Source of the DNA: Solirubrobacterales bacterium
Lineage (GTDB): Bacteria; Actinomycetota; Thermoleophilia; Solirubrobacterales; Solirubrobacteraceae
Direction of reading: 5' to 3'
Length of the DNA: 45,785 bases
NCBI GenBank assembly: GCA_003138355.1
Contig: PLFX01000017.1
Coordinates: forward strand, 1 to 45,785
Shown here: positions 7,938 through 16,970 of the stretch, in pieces
Layout of the letters: the number at the start of each line of letters is the position of its first letter
Numbering within the stretch: position 1 is the stretch's first letter
Program-made: the position numbers and the translations under genes
Notes under the pieces: model-generated
The model's input: the letters and a program-made list of their open reading frames with translations, nothing else
What the model was told of the DNA's origin: nothing
Database searches by the model: none

Positions 7938-9419
7938 TCAGAACGGATACCGCGCGGTGTCTTCACGCTCGGTGAACCACTGCCAGTGCATGAACTGCTC
8001 GAGGTTCGCCGGGCCGCCGAACGCAGCACCGTTACCGGACGCGCCGAAGCCACCGAACGGGATCCGCGGATCGTCGTCGACCGTCTGATCGCCGACGTGA
8101 ACGAGACCTGTATGGAGGCGCTCCGCGACCGCGCGCCCGTGCTCGGGCGAGCTCGTGAAGACGCCGCTCGAGAGGCCGTAATCGGTGTCGTTGGCGAGCG
8201 CGACGGCTTCGTCGTCGCTGCTGACGACGATCACCGGCGCGACCGGACCGAAGATCTCCTCGCGCCACACACGCATTCCCGGCTGCACGTCGCGCAGGAC
8301 GGTGGGCCGGTAGAAGGCGCCCTCGGGCGGCGCGCCGCCTGCCAGTGCCTTCGCGCCGCCGGCGGTCGCCTCGCTGACGATCTGATGCACGCGCGCCGCG
8401 GACTCGGCGGTGATCAGCGGCCCGATCGCGACCTCGCCGGTGTTCGGGTCGCCAACCGGCAGGTGCGATGCGCGCTCCGCGAGGCGCTCGAGGTACTCCT
8501 CGGCGACCTTCGCGTGCACGATGTGCCTGCCCGCGGACATGCAGATCTGGCCCTGGTGCAGGAACGAGCCCCAGGCGCCCGTCGAGCTCGCCGCGTCGAC
8601 GTCCGCGTCCTCGAGCACGATGAAGGCGTTGTTGCCCCCGAGCTCGAGCGCGACGCGCTTGAGGTTGCGCCCCGCGGCCTCGCCGACGAGGCGGCCGACC
8701 GCGGTCGAGCCGGTGAAGGAGACCATCCCGATCTCGGGCGTCTCGCAGATCGCCTGGCCGGCCTCGACGCCGCCGGGGATCACGTGGAACAGGCCCTCCG
8801 GCAGTCCCGCCTCCTCCAGCACTCGGGCGAGGAAGAGCCCGCCGGTGACGGGCGTGTTGGGATCGGCCTTCAGCACGACGGCATTCCCGAGCGCCAGCGC
8901 GGGCGCCACCGAGCGCGACGAGAGGACCATCGGGAAGTTCCACGGCGCGATCACGCCGACCACGCCGACCGGGACGCGGCGCACGACGCTCTTGATTCCG
9001 CGCGGATCGGGAACTTCGAATGACAGCTCCCCCTCGCTCGACTCGGCGAGGTTCGCGGCCTCGCGAAATTCGCCGATCGCGAGCAGGTTCACCTCGAACT
9101 CGGCGCGCGGATGCGTGCCGCCCGCCTCGCGCACCAGCCAGCCCTCGGCTTCCTCGTGATGCGCCTGCAAGATGTCAGCGGCACGGCGAAGGATCGCCAC
9201 CCGCTCGGCAACCGGCGTCGTCGCCCACCCCTCTTGAGCCCGCGCGGCCTCGCTCGCCGCACGATGGACCTCGGCGGCGCCACCAGCGCCGACCGAGCCG
9301 AGCGAGCTCCCGGTCGCCGGTTCGATCACATCGAGGCTCGTCGGGGCATCTCGCCAGTGACCGGCCCACAGCTTCCCGTTGGCCGTCGCGATATCGAACA
9401 GCGTCACTGTTGTTGTCAT
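7938..9419 (-). CDS. NAD(P)-dependent aldehyde dehydrogenase (benzaldehyde/vanillin type)
   Basis: The 493-residue product has full ALDH length. It shows the entry motif VIAPWNFPMVLSSRSVAPAL (157-176), the cofactor stretch VVLKADPNTPVTG, the Rossmann turn FTGSTAVGRLVGE (235-247), the catalytic Glu259 in ELGGNN and the nucleophile Cys293 in GQICMS. EEIFGPVAPVI and PFGGFGASGNG complete the family set. The KADPNTP variant and GGFGASGNG resemble aromatic (benzaldehyde, vanillin) dehydrogenases, so an aromatic aldehyde is my best guess for the substrate. The start ATG is supported by GGGAG six bases upstream. It stands alone, with a decayed purU remnant just beyond its promoter side. Confidence 0.9.
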   Translation of the reverse strand: MTTTVTLFDIATANGKLWAGHWRDAPTSLDVIEPATGSSLGSVGAGGAAEVHRAASEAARAQEGWATTPVAERVAILRRAADILQAHHEEAEGWLVREAGGTHPRAEFEVNLLAIGEFREAANLAESSEGELSFEVPDPRGIKSVVRRVPVGVVGVIAPWNFPMVLSSRSVAPALALGNAVVLKADPNTPVTGGLFLARVLEEAGLPEGLFHVIPGGVEAGQAICETPEIGMVSFTGSTAVGRLVGEAAGRNLKRVALELGGNNAFIVLEDADVDAASSTGAWGSFLHQGQICMSAGRHIVHAKVAEEYLERLAERASHLPVGDPNTGEVAIGPLITAESAARVHQIVSEATAGGAKALAGGAPPEGAFYRPTVLRDVQPGMRVWREEIFGPVAPVIVVSSDDEAVALANDTDYGLSSGVFTSSPEHGRAVAERLHTGLVHVGDQTVDDDPRIPFGGFGASGNGAAFGGPANLEQFMHWQWFTEREDTARYPF

Positions 9420-9480
9420 CTCGACTCCCTTACTGGATGGTCAATTTTGAAAGCGGCACGCCTGCACGGCCGCGCGCTGA

Positions 9481-9726
9481 ACGCATGTCGGCAACGTTGC
9501 CACTCCATCGGCCAATGCGCAACGTGCCGCCGGCGCCCGCGAAACTTCCGCGATGGCCCACTACGCTACCGGGGAGCTTGACGCGGGACCGATCATCGAA
9601 CAGGACGTTGCGCGCGTCAGCGACAGCAACAGCGTCGCCACGCTGATCCGCCGCGGCGCCGACATCGAGCGGACCGGACTGTGGCGAACGGTGCAAGCAC
9701 ACGCCAACACGACGATCGTCTTCTAG
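9481..9726 (+). pseudogene. purU: 3' remnant of purU (formyltetrahydrofolate deformylase)
   Basis: From 9553 the frame reads MAHYATGELDAGPIIEQDVA, then SVATLIRRGADIERTGLWRT and ends in NTTIVF and TAG at 9726. This is the conserved C-terminus of PurU, which hydrolyses 10-formyl-THF to formate and THF (compare ATAHYV..LDEGPIIEQDV and NRTIVF). About 230 N-terminal residues are missing, and some nine residues before the final NTTIVF also seem deleted. Upstream of 9553 the frame opens at 9481 after a TGA and has no PurU-like sequence. The stop lies 14 bases before the pabB start. It is a relic rather than a small functional gene. Confidence 0.75.
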
Positions 9727-9740
9727 TCGGGGAGGGCCGC

Positions 9741-11834
9741 ATGGCCGCCGCCGAAGCGGGCGCGCGACTCTACCGCGAGGAGCTCGATCGCCCGCCTTCG
9801 CTGGCGGACGGACTGCGCTGCCTCGCCGGGACGCGCCAGCCATTCGCGCTGGTTGGCGCCTGGGCGGGCGGCGGCGCGCTGCTCGGCTGCGCTCCGGCAC
9901 GCACGGCCGGCGCGGGCGAGGATCCCTTCGAGCTGCTCGCGAGCGCCGATACGGGGACCAGCGCCGGCGTCGGCGTTGGCGGCGGCTGGGTCGGTTACCT
10001 CGGCTATGAGCTGCGCACGCGCGCCGAGCAGCGTGCGCAGCCCTCCCCGCCGCGCCGCGGCGGTCTGCCGCCGTTCGCGCTCGCCTACTACGACCACGTG
10101 ATCCGCTGCGACGCGTCCGGCGCGTGGTGGTTCGAGGCGCTGTGGTCGGACGAGCGCGCCGCGCTGCTCGCTGAGCGGCTCGCGTGGTGGCGGGCGCGGA
10201 TCGCGAGTCCCCCCGCCCCCCAGCCGGCGTGTACCAGCGGCTGGCGTCTGTCCCCGAGCCCCGCCGCGCACGCCAACCTCGTCGCCGCCTGCCGGGAGCG
10301 GATCCACGCCGGCGACCTCTACCAGGCGAACGTCTGCGCCGAGCTCGAGGGGCGCTTCGAGGGCTCCGCGCTCGAGCTCTTCATTCGCGGCGTCAGCGCC
10401 CTCGGCCCTGACCGCGCTGCCTATTTCGCCGGCCGGTGGGGCGCGGTCGTGAGCCTTTCGCCGGAGCTGTTCCTCGAGCGCCGCGGGCGTCAGGTCCGTA
10501 CGGCGCCGATCAAGGGCACGCGCCCGCGACCCCGCGATCCGCGGCTGGCGCGCGCGCAGCGGCTCGAGCTCGCGGGCTCCGAGAAGGATCGAGCCGAGAA
10601 CGTGATGATCGTCGACCTGATGCGCAACGATCTCGGGCGCGTCTGCGAGCCCGGCTCGATCGCCGTTGAAACGCTCGCAACGGTGCAGGCCCACGCCGGC
10701 GTCTGGCACATGGTCTCCGAGGTGCGGGGGACGCTTCGTGCCGAGCTTAATGACGCCGGTCTGCTCGCGGCGAGCTTCCCGCCCGGTTCGGTGACCGGCG
10801 CGCCGAAGCTCGCCGCGATGAACGTGATCGCCGAGCTCGAGTCGCGCGCCCGCGGCGTCTACACCGGTGCGATCGGGATCGCGAGCCCGCTCGGCGGGCT
10901 CGAGCTGAACGTCGCGATCCGCACTTTCGAGCTCGCCGAGGGGCGGATTCGCCTCGGCGTCGGGGGCGGCGTCGTCGCCGACTCGGATCCACGATCCGAA
11001 ACCGCCGAGCTGGCGGTAAAGGCGACGCCGCTGCTGGAGGCGATCGGCGGCGTCCTCGAGCCGCAGGCGCGGGCGAATCCTCCGGGCCCGCGCGTGCGCC
11101 GCCTCGGCCCGCTCCCGCTCGCCCGCCCGGACCCCGCGCGCGGGATCTTCGAGACGCTGCTCGTGCGCGATGGACGCGCGCTCGCACTCGATGCGCACCT
11201 CGCGCGCCTTTACGCGAGCGCGAGCTCCCTCTATCGCGCGGCGCTGCCCGCTGAGCTCGAGTCGCGCGTCGCGCAGACCGCGGCGCTCGCGCACCGTCCC
11301 TCCCGGCTGCGGCTGAGCGCGCGACCGGGCTCGGACGGTGTGATCGAAGTGTCGATCGAGGTGCTTCCCCTCTCCGCAACGCTTCCCGTGCGGCTTCGCA
11401 CATGGACGCTGCCGGGCGGTCTCGGCGCGCACAAGTGGAGCGACCGGCGCCTGCTTTCGGAGCTCGAGCGCCACTCGCGCCAGGCGATCCCACTGCTCGT
11501 CGACGCCGATGGCTTCATCCTCGAGACAAGCCGCCACAACGTCTTCGCCCTCGGCCGCGACGGCGTATTGCGCACGCCTCCCGCCGACGGGCGCATCCTT
11601 GCCGGGCTCGCGCGCGCGAGACTCCTGATCGCCGGCGAGCGCGAGGCGATCGAGGCGCCCTTGCGCGTCGCCGACCTGCGACACGCCGGGGTGGTCATCC
11701 TCACCAACGCGCTGGGCACGACTCCCGTGGTCGCGCTTGACGGCGTCCCGCTGCGTCACGCGCCCTCGCGGCCGCGCGCGATCGTCGACGGCAGCCGCGC
11801 CGTGGTCGTTGAAGACGGTCACGGCGGTCCGTAG
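9741..11834 (+). CDS. pabB: Fused aminodeoxychorismate synthase I / aminodeoxychorismate lyase (PabB-PabC)
   Basis: The 697-residue fusion makes p-aminobenzoate for folate: chorismate plus ammonia or glutamine to aminodeoxychorismate, then loss of pyruvate. Residues about 1-450 are the chorismate-binding PabB part. PIKGTRPR carries Lys258, the residue typical of PabB (TrpE has Ala there). NVMIVDLMRNDLGRVCEPGS, SVTGAPK and GGGVVADSDPRSETAELAVK are also present. Residues about 470-690 are the PLP-dependent, PabC-like part: RGIFETLLVRDGRALALDAH, GAHKWSDRR with the probable PLP lysine Lys565, then SRHNVFAL and LTNALG. The ATG 9741 is chosen because GGGGAGG lies five bases ahead; GTG 9681 would run through the purU relic. 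The PabA amidotransferase subunit is not in this window. Confidence 0.93.
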   Translation: MAAAEAGARLYREELDRPPSLADGLRCLAGTRQPFALVGAWAGGGALLGCAPARTAGAGEDPFELLASADTGTSAGVGVGGGWVGYLGYELRTRAEQRAQPSPPRRGGLPPFALAYYDHVIRCDASGAWWFEALWSDERAALLAERLAWWRARIASPPAPQPACTSGWRLSPSPAAHANLVAACRERIHAGDLYQANVCAELEGRFEGSALELFIRGVSALGPDRAAYFAGRWGAVVSLSPELFLERRGRQVRTAPIKGTRPRPRDPRLARAQRLELAGSEKDRAENVMIVDLMRNDLGRVCEPGSIAVETLATVQAHAGVWHMVSEVRGTLRAELNDAGLLAASFPPGSVTGAPKLAAMNVIAELESRARGVYTGAIGIASPLGGLELNVAIRTFELAEGRIRLGVGGGVVADSDPRSETAELAVKATPLLEAIGGVLEPQARANPPGPRVRRLGPLPLARPDPARGIFETLLVRDGRALALDAHLARLYASASSLYRAALPAELESRVAQTAALAHRPSRLRLSARPGSDGVIEVSIEVLPLSATLPVRLRTWTLPGGLGAHKWSDRRLLSELERHSRQAIPLLVDADGFILETSRHNVFALGRDGVLRTPPADGRILAGLARARLLIAGEREAIEAPLRVADLRHAGVVILTNALGTTPVVALDGVPLRHAPSRPRAIVDGSRAVVVEDGHGGP

Positions 11835-11848
11835 CCGGCGGGCGAGCG

Positions 11849-12620
11849 TTAACTGGCACCACGCATCGCGAGTGCCTCGAAGTAGGCGCCGAAGTCCCAG
11901 CCGGCTAGGAACGCGGCGGTCGCACGGTGACCGGCGTCAAACAGCGCCTGTCGACCCTCGTCGTCGATGTCGAAGTCGATCGCCGTGATCCCGAGCGTCG
12001 GTAGCGGAATCGTTCGCGCGTGGGTTGCTGCGTCGAGCGCCCTGCGATCGTGGGCCTGCAGTATCGTCTCGACGATCACCTTGAGGTAGCCGACGTCGGC
12101 GAGGAGCCCGGCGGCGAGCCCGCTGGTCCGTCCCGCCGGCAGCACCGGCTCGCGCTGCGCCGGCGCCGTGTGGGTCAAGCCGAAGGTCGGAAAAGCGGGC
12201 GGCGTGTCGGGCGGAACGTCGAACAGCCAGATCGGGAAGCTCGAGAGCAGCCCGCCGTCGACGATCACATGATCCTCGCCGGTAGCTCGTTGCGCCAGAT
12301 CACCGGCTCGAAATAGATCGGGATCGACATGCTCATCCGCACCGCCTGCGCGACCTCGAGCTCGTCGGGATGGTCAACTCCGAGCAATGCCGCGTCGCGC
12401 GGGAGGACCAGCATCCGGCGTGCGGTCAGATCCGACGCGATTACCTGCAGCCGGTACCGCCGGCTCTCGAGCGTCGCCTGCTCGTCGCGCAGGTCGCTGA
12501 ACCGCGTCTTGCCCTTCGCGGCAAGCTGCTCGCGCATCCAATCGAGGAACCGCGCGCCGCTGTGCACGCCTCCGTGGAGCACGAACTCGAGGATCTCGCC
12601 AGGCCGACCCAACCGCGAAT
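11849..12620 (-). pseudogene. Patatin-like phospholipase, 5' truncated and frameshifted
   Basis: Two minus-strand frames add up to the C-terminal two thirds of a bacterial patatin. The first (to about 12265) reads ILEFVLHGGVHSGARFLDWM, TRFSDLRDEQ, QVIASDLTARRMLVLP and MSIPIYFEPV. The second (from 12268) reads IVDGGLLSSFPIWLFD, carrying the catalytic Asp motif DGG, then ILQAHDRRALD and FDIDDEGRQALFDAGHRA. A one-base shift near 12270-12290 separates them; in the shifted frame TGEDHVIVDGG is restored. The N-terminal oxyanion loop and the GxSxG nucleophile elbow are missing, because near 12605 the sequence switches to a histidine kinase on the other strand. It cannot be an active lipase. Confidence 0.85.
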
Positions 12621-13190
12621 TGGCGTGAGATAGCCGAGAGCGTCCTGCGCGCCTGCGAACAGCAAGAACGACTGCTCGAGGCGTGCCTGAGCTTCGCTCG
12701 GAGCCAGCGCCGGCTGGTCCGGTGCGGTCAAGTCAATCTCGCCGAGATCGTGGCCGACGCGCTGCGAGCTCACGACCCGGCAGGAATCGAGAGCGTCGTG
12801 TCGCTCGAACCGGCGCGGACGGCCGGCGATCCAGCCCTGCTCGAGCGGCTCGCCGCCAACCTGGTATCGAACGCAATCCGCCACAACGTCTACGGCGGGC
12901 GGATCGAGCTAGCCACCTACACACGGTCAGAGCGCGCGATTCTCGTCGTCGCGAACACAGGCCCGCTCGTCCCAAACGGCGATCTCGAGCGCCTTTTTCA
13001 ACCCTTCGAGCGTTTCAGCTCGACCCCGAGATCCTCCGGCGACGGTGTCGGGCTCGGCCTTGCCATCGTCGAGGCGATCGCCACGGCCCATGAGGCGCGC
13101 TTGGCCGCGAGGGCCCGACCCGGTGGTGGTCTCGAGATCCGCGTGAGCTTCTGCGCGCTTCGCGGCGTGCCGGCCGGCGACGCGCTCTAA
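12606..13190 (+). pseudogene. Headless histidine kinase fragment (end of DHp plus ATPase domain)
   Basis: Reading from 12606, the frame gives REIAESVLRACEQQERLLEA then SFARSQRRLVR, matching the second dimerisation helix and linker of sensor kinases. A complete HATPase domain follows: N box LAANLVSNAIRHN, G1-like NTGPLVP, F box LERLFQPFERF, G2 box GDGVGLGLAIVEAI. The sensor, HAMP and phospho-accepting His helix are absent, and there is no good start codon before GTG 12750. It abuts the truncated patatin at about 12605, so a single deletion or rearrangement probably removed both 5' ends. No response regulator gene is adjacent. A peptide from GTG 12750 (146 residues) could still be made, but would be an ATPase domain without a phosphorylation site. 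Confidence 0.8.
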
Positions 13191-13306
13191 GCCTTCGGTC
13201 GGCCCGAGACGGCGCATCTCGTCCACCAGCGCGGCGACCAACGCCCGCGAACAACTAACCGCAGGGGTGGGTAGAAACCGCCCCCAGGGCCGGAGGAATT
13301 TGCCTC

Positions 13307-13312
13307 TAGCCT
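13307..13312 (+). promoter_or_regulatory. -10 hexamer TAGCCT eight bases before pilT ATG
   Basis: TAGCCT fits TANNNT and ends eight bases before the pilT ATG, so the mRNA would be leaderless or nearly so. A GGAGGAA further upstream (13292) is too far from this ATG and too close to an in-frame TTG (13300). Confidence 0.4.
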
Positions 13313-13320
13313 CGACGACC

Positions 13321-14457
13321 ATGCAAACAAATCAGCCAGGCCAGACACCAAGCATCGCAAGCCTCCTCGAAAAAGTGGTCGAGCTCGGCGGCTCAGACCT
13401 GTCGATCAAGGCCGGCAGCCGACCGGCAGTCCGCATCGAGGGCAAGCTTCGCTGGCTCGATGAGTCTGTAGGCGAATTGCGGGTCGCCGACACGCGCGCC
13501 CTGCTCTACGAGATCCTCCCCGAGAGCCGAATCGCCGAATTCGAGTGTGAGCACGAAGCCGACTTCGCGTACACGGTCCGCACGCCGGCGCCGGCGCGCT
13601 TTCGCGTCAACGCGTTCCTTCAGCGCGGCAGCGTCTCGATCGTCTTCCGCCTCGTCCCCGACAACATCCGCTCGCTAGACGAGCTCGGGCTGCCGGTCGT
13701 CGCCCGCCAGCTGGCCGAGGAGGAGCGGGGGATCGTCCTGATCACGGGATCGAGCGGCGCCGGCAAGTCGACGACGCTCGCGGCGATGATCGAGCACATC
13801 AACCAGACGCGCTTCAAGCACATCGTCACGATCGAGGACCCGATCGAGTTCGTCTACCGCGACAAGTGCTCGATCATCGAGCAGCGTGAGATCGGCTCCG
13901 ACACCGCATCCTTCGAAGGCGCGCTGCGCCGCGTGCTGCGCCAGGACCCGGACGTGATCCTGATCGGCGAGATGCGCGATGAAGCGACCGTGCGCACCGC
14001 GCTCGCCGCGGCGGAGACGGGCCACCTCGTGCTCTCGACGCTGCACACCCTGGACGCGCCGGAGTCGATCAACCGGATCCTCGACTTCTTCCCCGCAGCC
14101 CAGCATGAGCAAGCCCGCGCGATGCTCGCCGCAACGCTCAAGGGCATCATCTCCCAGCGGCTCGTTCCTCGCGCCGACGGCAGCGGGCGGACCGCCATCG
14201 CGGAGGTCCTGACGATGACCGGCCGGGTCAACGACATGATCCGCAACCCGCAGAAGGACTGCCGGCTCGGCGAAGTGATGTCCGAGGGCGCCTACTACGG
14301 AATGCAGACCTTCGACCAGGCGCTGTACGCCGCGGTCCAGTCGGGCGAGGTCGCGCTCGCAGACGCGCAACGGTTCGCGACGCAGTCGCACGACCTGCAT
14401 CTGCGCCTCGCCACGCGCACCAACGGCGAGCCAAGGGCATCCGCGCTCTCCGCATGA
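13321..14457 (+). CDS. pilT: PilT-family twitching ATPase
   Basis: The 378-residue protein has the usual PilT length and layout. The N-terminal domain has LLEKVVELGGSDLSIKAGSR and LPESRIAEFECEHEADFAYT. The RecA-like ATPase core has Walker A GSSGAGKSTT (Lys149), the Asp box IVTIEDPIEFVY, Walker B PDVILIGEMRD and the His box AAAETGHLVLSTLHTLDAPE. In type IV pili PilT drives retraction by removing pilin subunits at the inner membrane. The C-terminal AIRNLIRE motif is replaced by MTGRVNDMIRNPQKD. No other pilus gene is in the window, so it could also be a stand-alone homologue. Start ATG 13321 is taken; an in-frame TTG at 13300 is possible. Confidence 0.93.
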   Translation: MQTNQPGQTPSIASLLEKVVELGGSDLSIKAGSRPAVRIEGKLRWLDESVGELRVADTRALLYEILPESRIAEFECEHEADFAYTVRTPAPARFRVNAFLQRGSVSIVFRLVPDNIRSLDELGLPVVARQLAEEERGIVLITGSSGAGKSTTLAAMIEHINQTRFKHIVTIEDPIEFVYRDKCSIIEQREIGSDTASFEGALRRVLRQDPDVILIGEMRDEATVRTALAAAETGHLVLSTLHTLDAPESINRILDFFPAAQHEQARAMLAATLKGIISQRLVPRADGSGRTAIAEVLTMTGRVNDMIRNPQKDCRLGEVMSEGAYYGMQTFDQALYAAVQSGEVALADAQRFATQSHDLHLRLATRTNGEPRASALSA

Positions 14458-14516
14458 CGCCTTAGAGCAGCGCCGCCGCACGACGCATCTCCGCCGCGCG
14501 GCATGATGCGGGGAAC

Positions 14517-16121
14517 ATGGACGACGGCGCCAAAGACGCGGAAGCACGCAAGCGCGCCGCCGCCGCCCGCAAGGCGACCAGGGCGACCGCGCAGGCGCTC
14601 GGCACCGCCGCCGCGCTCGCGCGCGGGCAGATCGTCGAGCGGATCGGCGGGCCGGCGCGGGCGCGGGTGATCACGCTGTTCGGCTGCGTGCTCGCCCTCG
14701 CCACGGCGGACGCCTCGACGATCGGCGCGATCGCGCCGCAGCTCGCCGGAGCGTCGTCGTCGTGGCACATCAGCGAGGCCCAGCTCGCGTTGCTCAGCAC
14801 GGCGACGCTGCTCGTCGGCGCCGTATTCGTGATTCCGGTCGGCATGCTCGTCGACCGGGTCCACCGCTTGCCCCTGCTCTCGGCGAGCATCCTGCTCTGG
14901 AGCGCCGCTTCCCTCGCGAGCGCGCTTTCGCCCGACTACAGCACGCTGCTGCTCACGCGCCTCGCACTTGGCGCCGTGACCGCGACCGCGGGCCCGGCGA
15001 TCGCTTCGCTGACCGGCGACTTCTTCCCGGCCAAGGAGCGCGGACGCGTCTACTCCTACATCCTCGCCGGCGAAGTCGCAGGCACCGCCGCAGGGTTCAT
15101 CGTCTCCGGCACGGTCTCGAGCCTGATCTCCTGGCGCGCCGCATTCATCTTGCTCGCGATTCCAGGCGTCTTCCTTGCACGCGCCCTCTATCGCACGGTT
15201 CCCGAGCCATTGCGCGGCGGCCAGAGCTACCTCGAACCGGGAGTACAGGATCTCCACGAGGCGATGGCCGCCATGCGCCACCGCGCCGCCGCGCCGGTTT
15301 CCCCCGAGGATGCGCCGACGCGCGTCGAAGAGCCCGCCCACCAAGCGGTCCGCCGTCGCGGCGTCAGCGCCGACCCGCGACTCGTGCTGCGGGAGGACCC
15401 GGACAGGATGCCGATCAGCCGTGCGATCCGCTACGTCCTGCAGATCCCGAGCAACGTGATGCTGATTCTCGGCTCCTCGCTCGGCTACTTCTACTTCGCT
15501 GGTCTCTCACTGTATGCCGTGCAGTTCGTTGTCGGCCACTACCACGAGCCGCAGGTGACCGCTGAGCTCGTGCTCGTGCTGCTCGTGCTGGGCGCGATTG
15601 CCGGAACCCTGATCGCCGGTCGCCTCAGCGACTCGCTCGTCCGCCGCGGCTTCGTCGAGGCGCGCGTGCTGATCCCGGCAGTCTGCTACCTCGGCGCGGT
15701 CGCGCTGCTGATCCCGGGCATCCTCTCGCACAACCTCTCGAGCGCGATCTGGCTCGATATCGGCGGCGCCGCGCTACTCTCGGCCGCGAACCCGCCGCTC
15801 AACGCGGCACGCCTGGACATCATGCCCTCGCAACTGTGGGGCCGCGCCGAGTCGGTCCGGACGTTCGTCCGTTCGATCTTTCAGGCGCTCGCCCCGCTCA
15901 TCTTCGCCGGGATCTGCGCCGCCTTCGTCGGGATCACGCCAACGCAGGACGCCGGTTCGCACCTCCCGCCGAGCAAGGCGAACCTTTACCACGTCGCCAC
16001 CGGCCTCGAGTGGAGCTTCTTGATCCTGCTGGCGACACTCGCCGCCGCGGGCATCTTCCTCGCCCGCGCGCGCCACACCTATCCGGTCGACGTCGCAACC
16101 GCCGCCGCCTCCCAGGCGTGA
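14517..16121 (+). CDS. Major facilitator superfamily transporter (12 helices)
   Basis: The 534-residue product has a basic, alanine-rich N-terminus (KDAEARKRAAAARKATRATA), then about 12 membrane helices. Motif A appears as GMLVDRVHRLPLL after helix 2, and FPAKERGRVYSYILAGEVAG then GFIVSGTVSS matches helix 4-5 motifs of spinster-like and phthalate/hexuronate-type permeases. A long hydrophilic cytoplasmic loop (about residues 225-300) joins the halves, and the second-half motif A is GRLSDSLVRRGFVEARVL. The substrate is not predictable. It begins 60 bases after pilT on the same strand, but nothing links their functions. A CATGAT hexamer nine bases before ATG may be its -10. Confidence 0.88.
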   Translation: MDDGAKDAEARKRAAAARKATRATAQALGTAAALARGQIVERIGGPARARVITLFGCVLALATADASTIGAIAPQLAGASSSWHISEAQLALLSTATLLVGAVFVIPVGMLVDRVHRLPLLSASILLWSAASLASALSPDYSTLLLTRLALGAVTATAGPAIASLTGDFFPAKERGRVYSYILAGEVAGTAAGFIVSGTVSSLISWRAAFILLAIPGVFLARALYRTVPEPLRGGQSYLEPGVQDLHEAMAAMRHRAAAPVSPEDAPTRVEEPAHQAVRRRGVSADPRLVLREDPDRMPISRAIRYVLQIPSNVMLILGSSLGYFYFAGLSLYAVQFVVGHYHEPQVTAELVLVLLVLGAIAGTLIAGRLSDSLVRRGFVEARVLIPAVCYLGAVALLIPGILSHNLSSAIWLDIGGAALLSAANPPLNAARLDIMPSQLWGRAESVRTFVRSIFQALAPLIFAGICAAFVGITPTQDAGSHLPPSKANLYHVATGLEWSFLILLATLAAAGIFLARARHTYPVDVATAAASQA

Positions 16122-16213
16122 GAGCATCACATTCGCCGCGTTACAAGCCAAGCGAGGATGACGGCCCAGCAAGGTTCGGGCCCATCACCCCGACCCCAAG
16201 GCCGTCACCGCAG

Positions 16214-16867
16214 CTAGTCTGGCGGCGGCTCGAAATCCTGAATCGGCCGGTCGAACAGGCCGCGCACCGCATCGTCAAGCGTGACGAGCGCGCCAAGCTC
16301 CTCGACCGCCTGGCGCAGGTCATCGGTGAGTGGCCCGGGGCGGCGCTCCTCGAAGAACGCGAGCAGCCGGCGGTAGTACCAGAGCTGCTCGACGGCGGTC
16401 TTCTCGGAGATCCGTTCCCACAGCGCGTGCCCTTCGCGCCGGTAGTCGCGGGCGAGCGAGCGAGCGTTGTGCACCTTGTCGGCGAGCGAAACGCGCAGGA
16501 TCCCTTCATCGGCGAGCGGCAGGTGCGCGAGGTAGCGCCGTTTACGCGACAGCCACGGCTCCTCGGACTTGCCGCATTCGACGGTGTCCGAACATCCTTC
16601 GACGATCGCCGCGACGCGTTCGCCGAAGCGCTCTTCGATCAGGCCGAGCATCGGCCGCCCGGCGCCGTCCTCGACCGCGTCGTGCAGAAGCGCAGCAATC
16701 GCCTCCGCCTCGTCCCCACCATCCTCGAGCACGAGCCCGCAGACGACGAGCAGGTGTGCGACGAACGGCGTCTCCGTGCCGCGCCGGCACTGGTCGCCGT
16801 GCAGCTCGTTGGCGAGCTCGAGCGCGTCGAGAAAGCGGATTCCCAGGACGGGCGGCTGTCCAGTCAT
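16214..16867 (-). CDS. HD-domain hydrolase, small alarmone hydrolase/SpoT-like
   Basis: The 217-residue protein is a single RelA/SpoT-type hydrolase domain. It shows an upstream His in FVAHLLVVCGLVLEDGG, the HD motif in AIAALLHDAVEDGAG with the following ED, then IEERFGERVAAIVEGCSDT and VSLADKVHNARSLARDYR. These are the metal and substrate residues of Mesh1/SAH enzymes, which remove the 3'-pyrophosphate of (p)ppGpp; no synthetase or TGS domain is present. An alternative is a general HD phosphohydrolase. ATG 16867 is taken; a GTG nine bases upstream lies six bases after a CATCAT hexamer and could be the leaderless start. The htrA gene ends 100 bp upstream on the same strand. Confidence 0.8.
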   Translation of the reverse strand: MTGQPPVLGIRFLDALELANELHGDQCRRGTETPFVAHLLVVCGLVLEDGGDEAEAIAALLHDAVEDGAGRPMLGLIEERFGERVAAIVEGCSDTVECGKSEEPWLSRKRRYLAHLPLADEGILRVSLADKVHNARSLARDYRREGHALWERISEKTAVEQLWYYRRLLAFFEERRPGPLTDDLRQAVEELGALVTLDDAVRGLFDRPIQDFEPPPD

Positions 16868-16970
16868 CGACCTCACGCCGCGATGATGGATCGCGCGAGC
16901 TGACTGCGCATCCGCTGTTCCCCACAGCTCGACGTTCGGGAGCAATGCCGGGGTTGGGTGCCCGCGCGGA

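Noticed and set aside
9723-11822. A 699-codon open frame on the minus strand opposite pabB-pabC
   Set aside because: The product is charged and compositionally odd with no motif, while the plus strand encodes a complete PabB-PabC; it is a high-GC codon-bias shadow. The same applies to long antisense frames at 14295-15344 and 25878-27359.
12750-13190. A functional stand-alone histidine kinase-like ATPase (146 residues)
   Set aside because: In-frame homology to the kinase continues upstream of the GTG to the truncation point, and the phospho-His helix is missing, so a fragment is the simpler reading.
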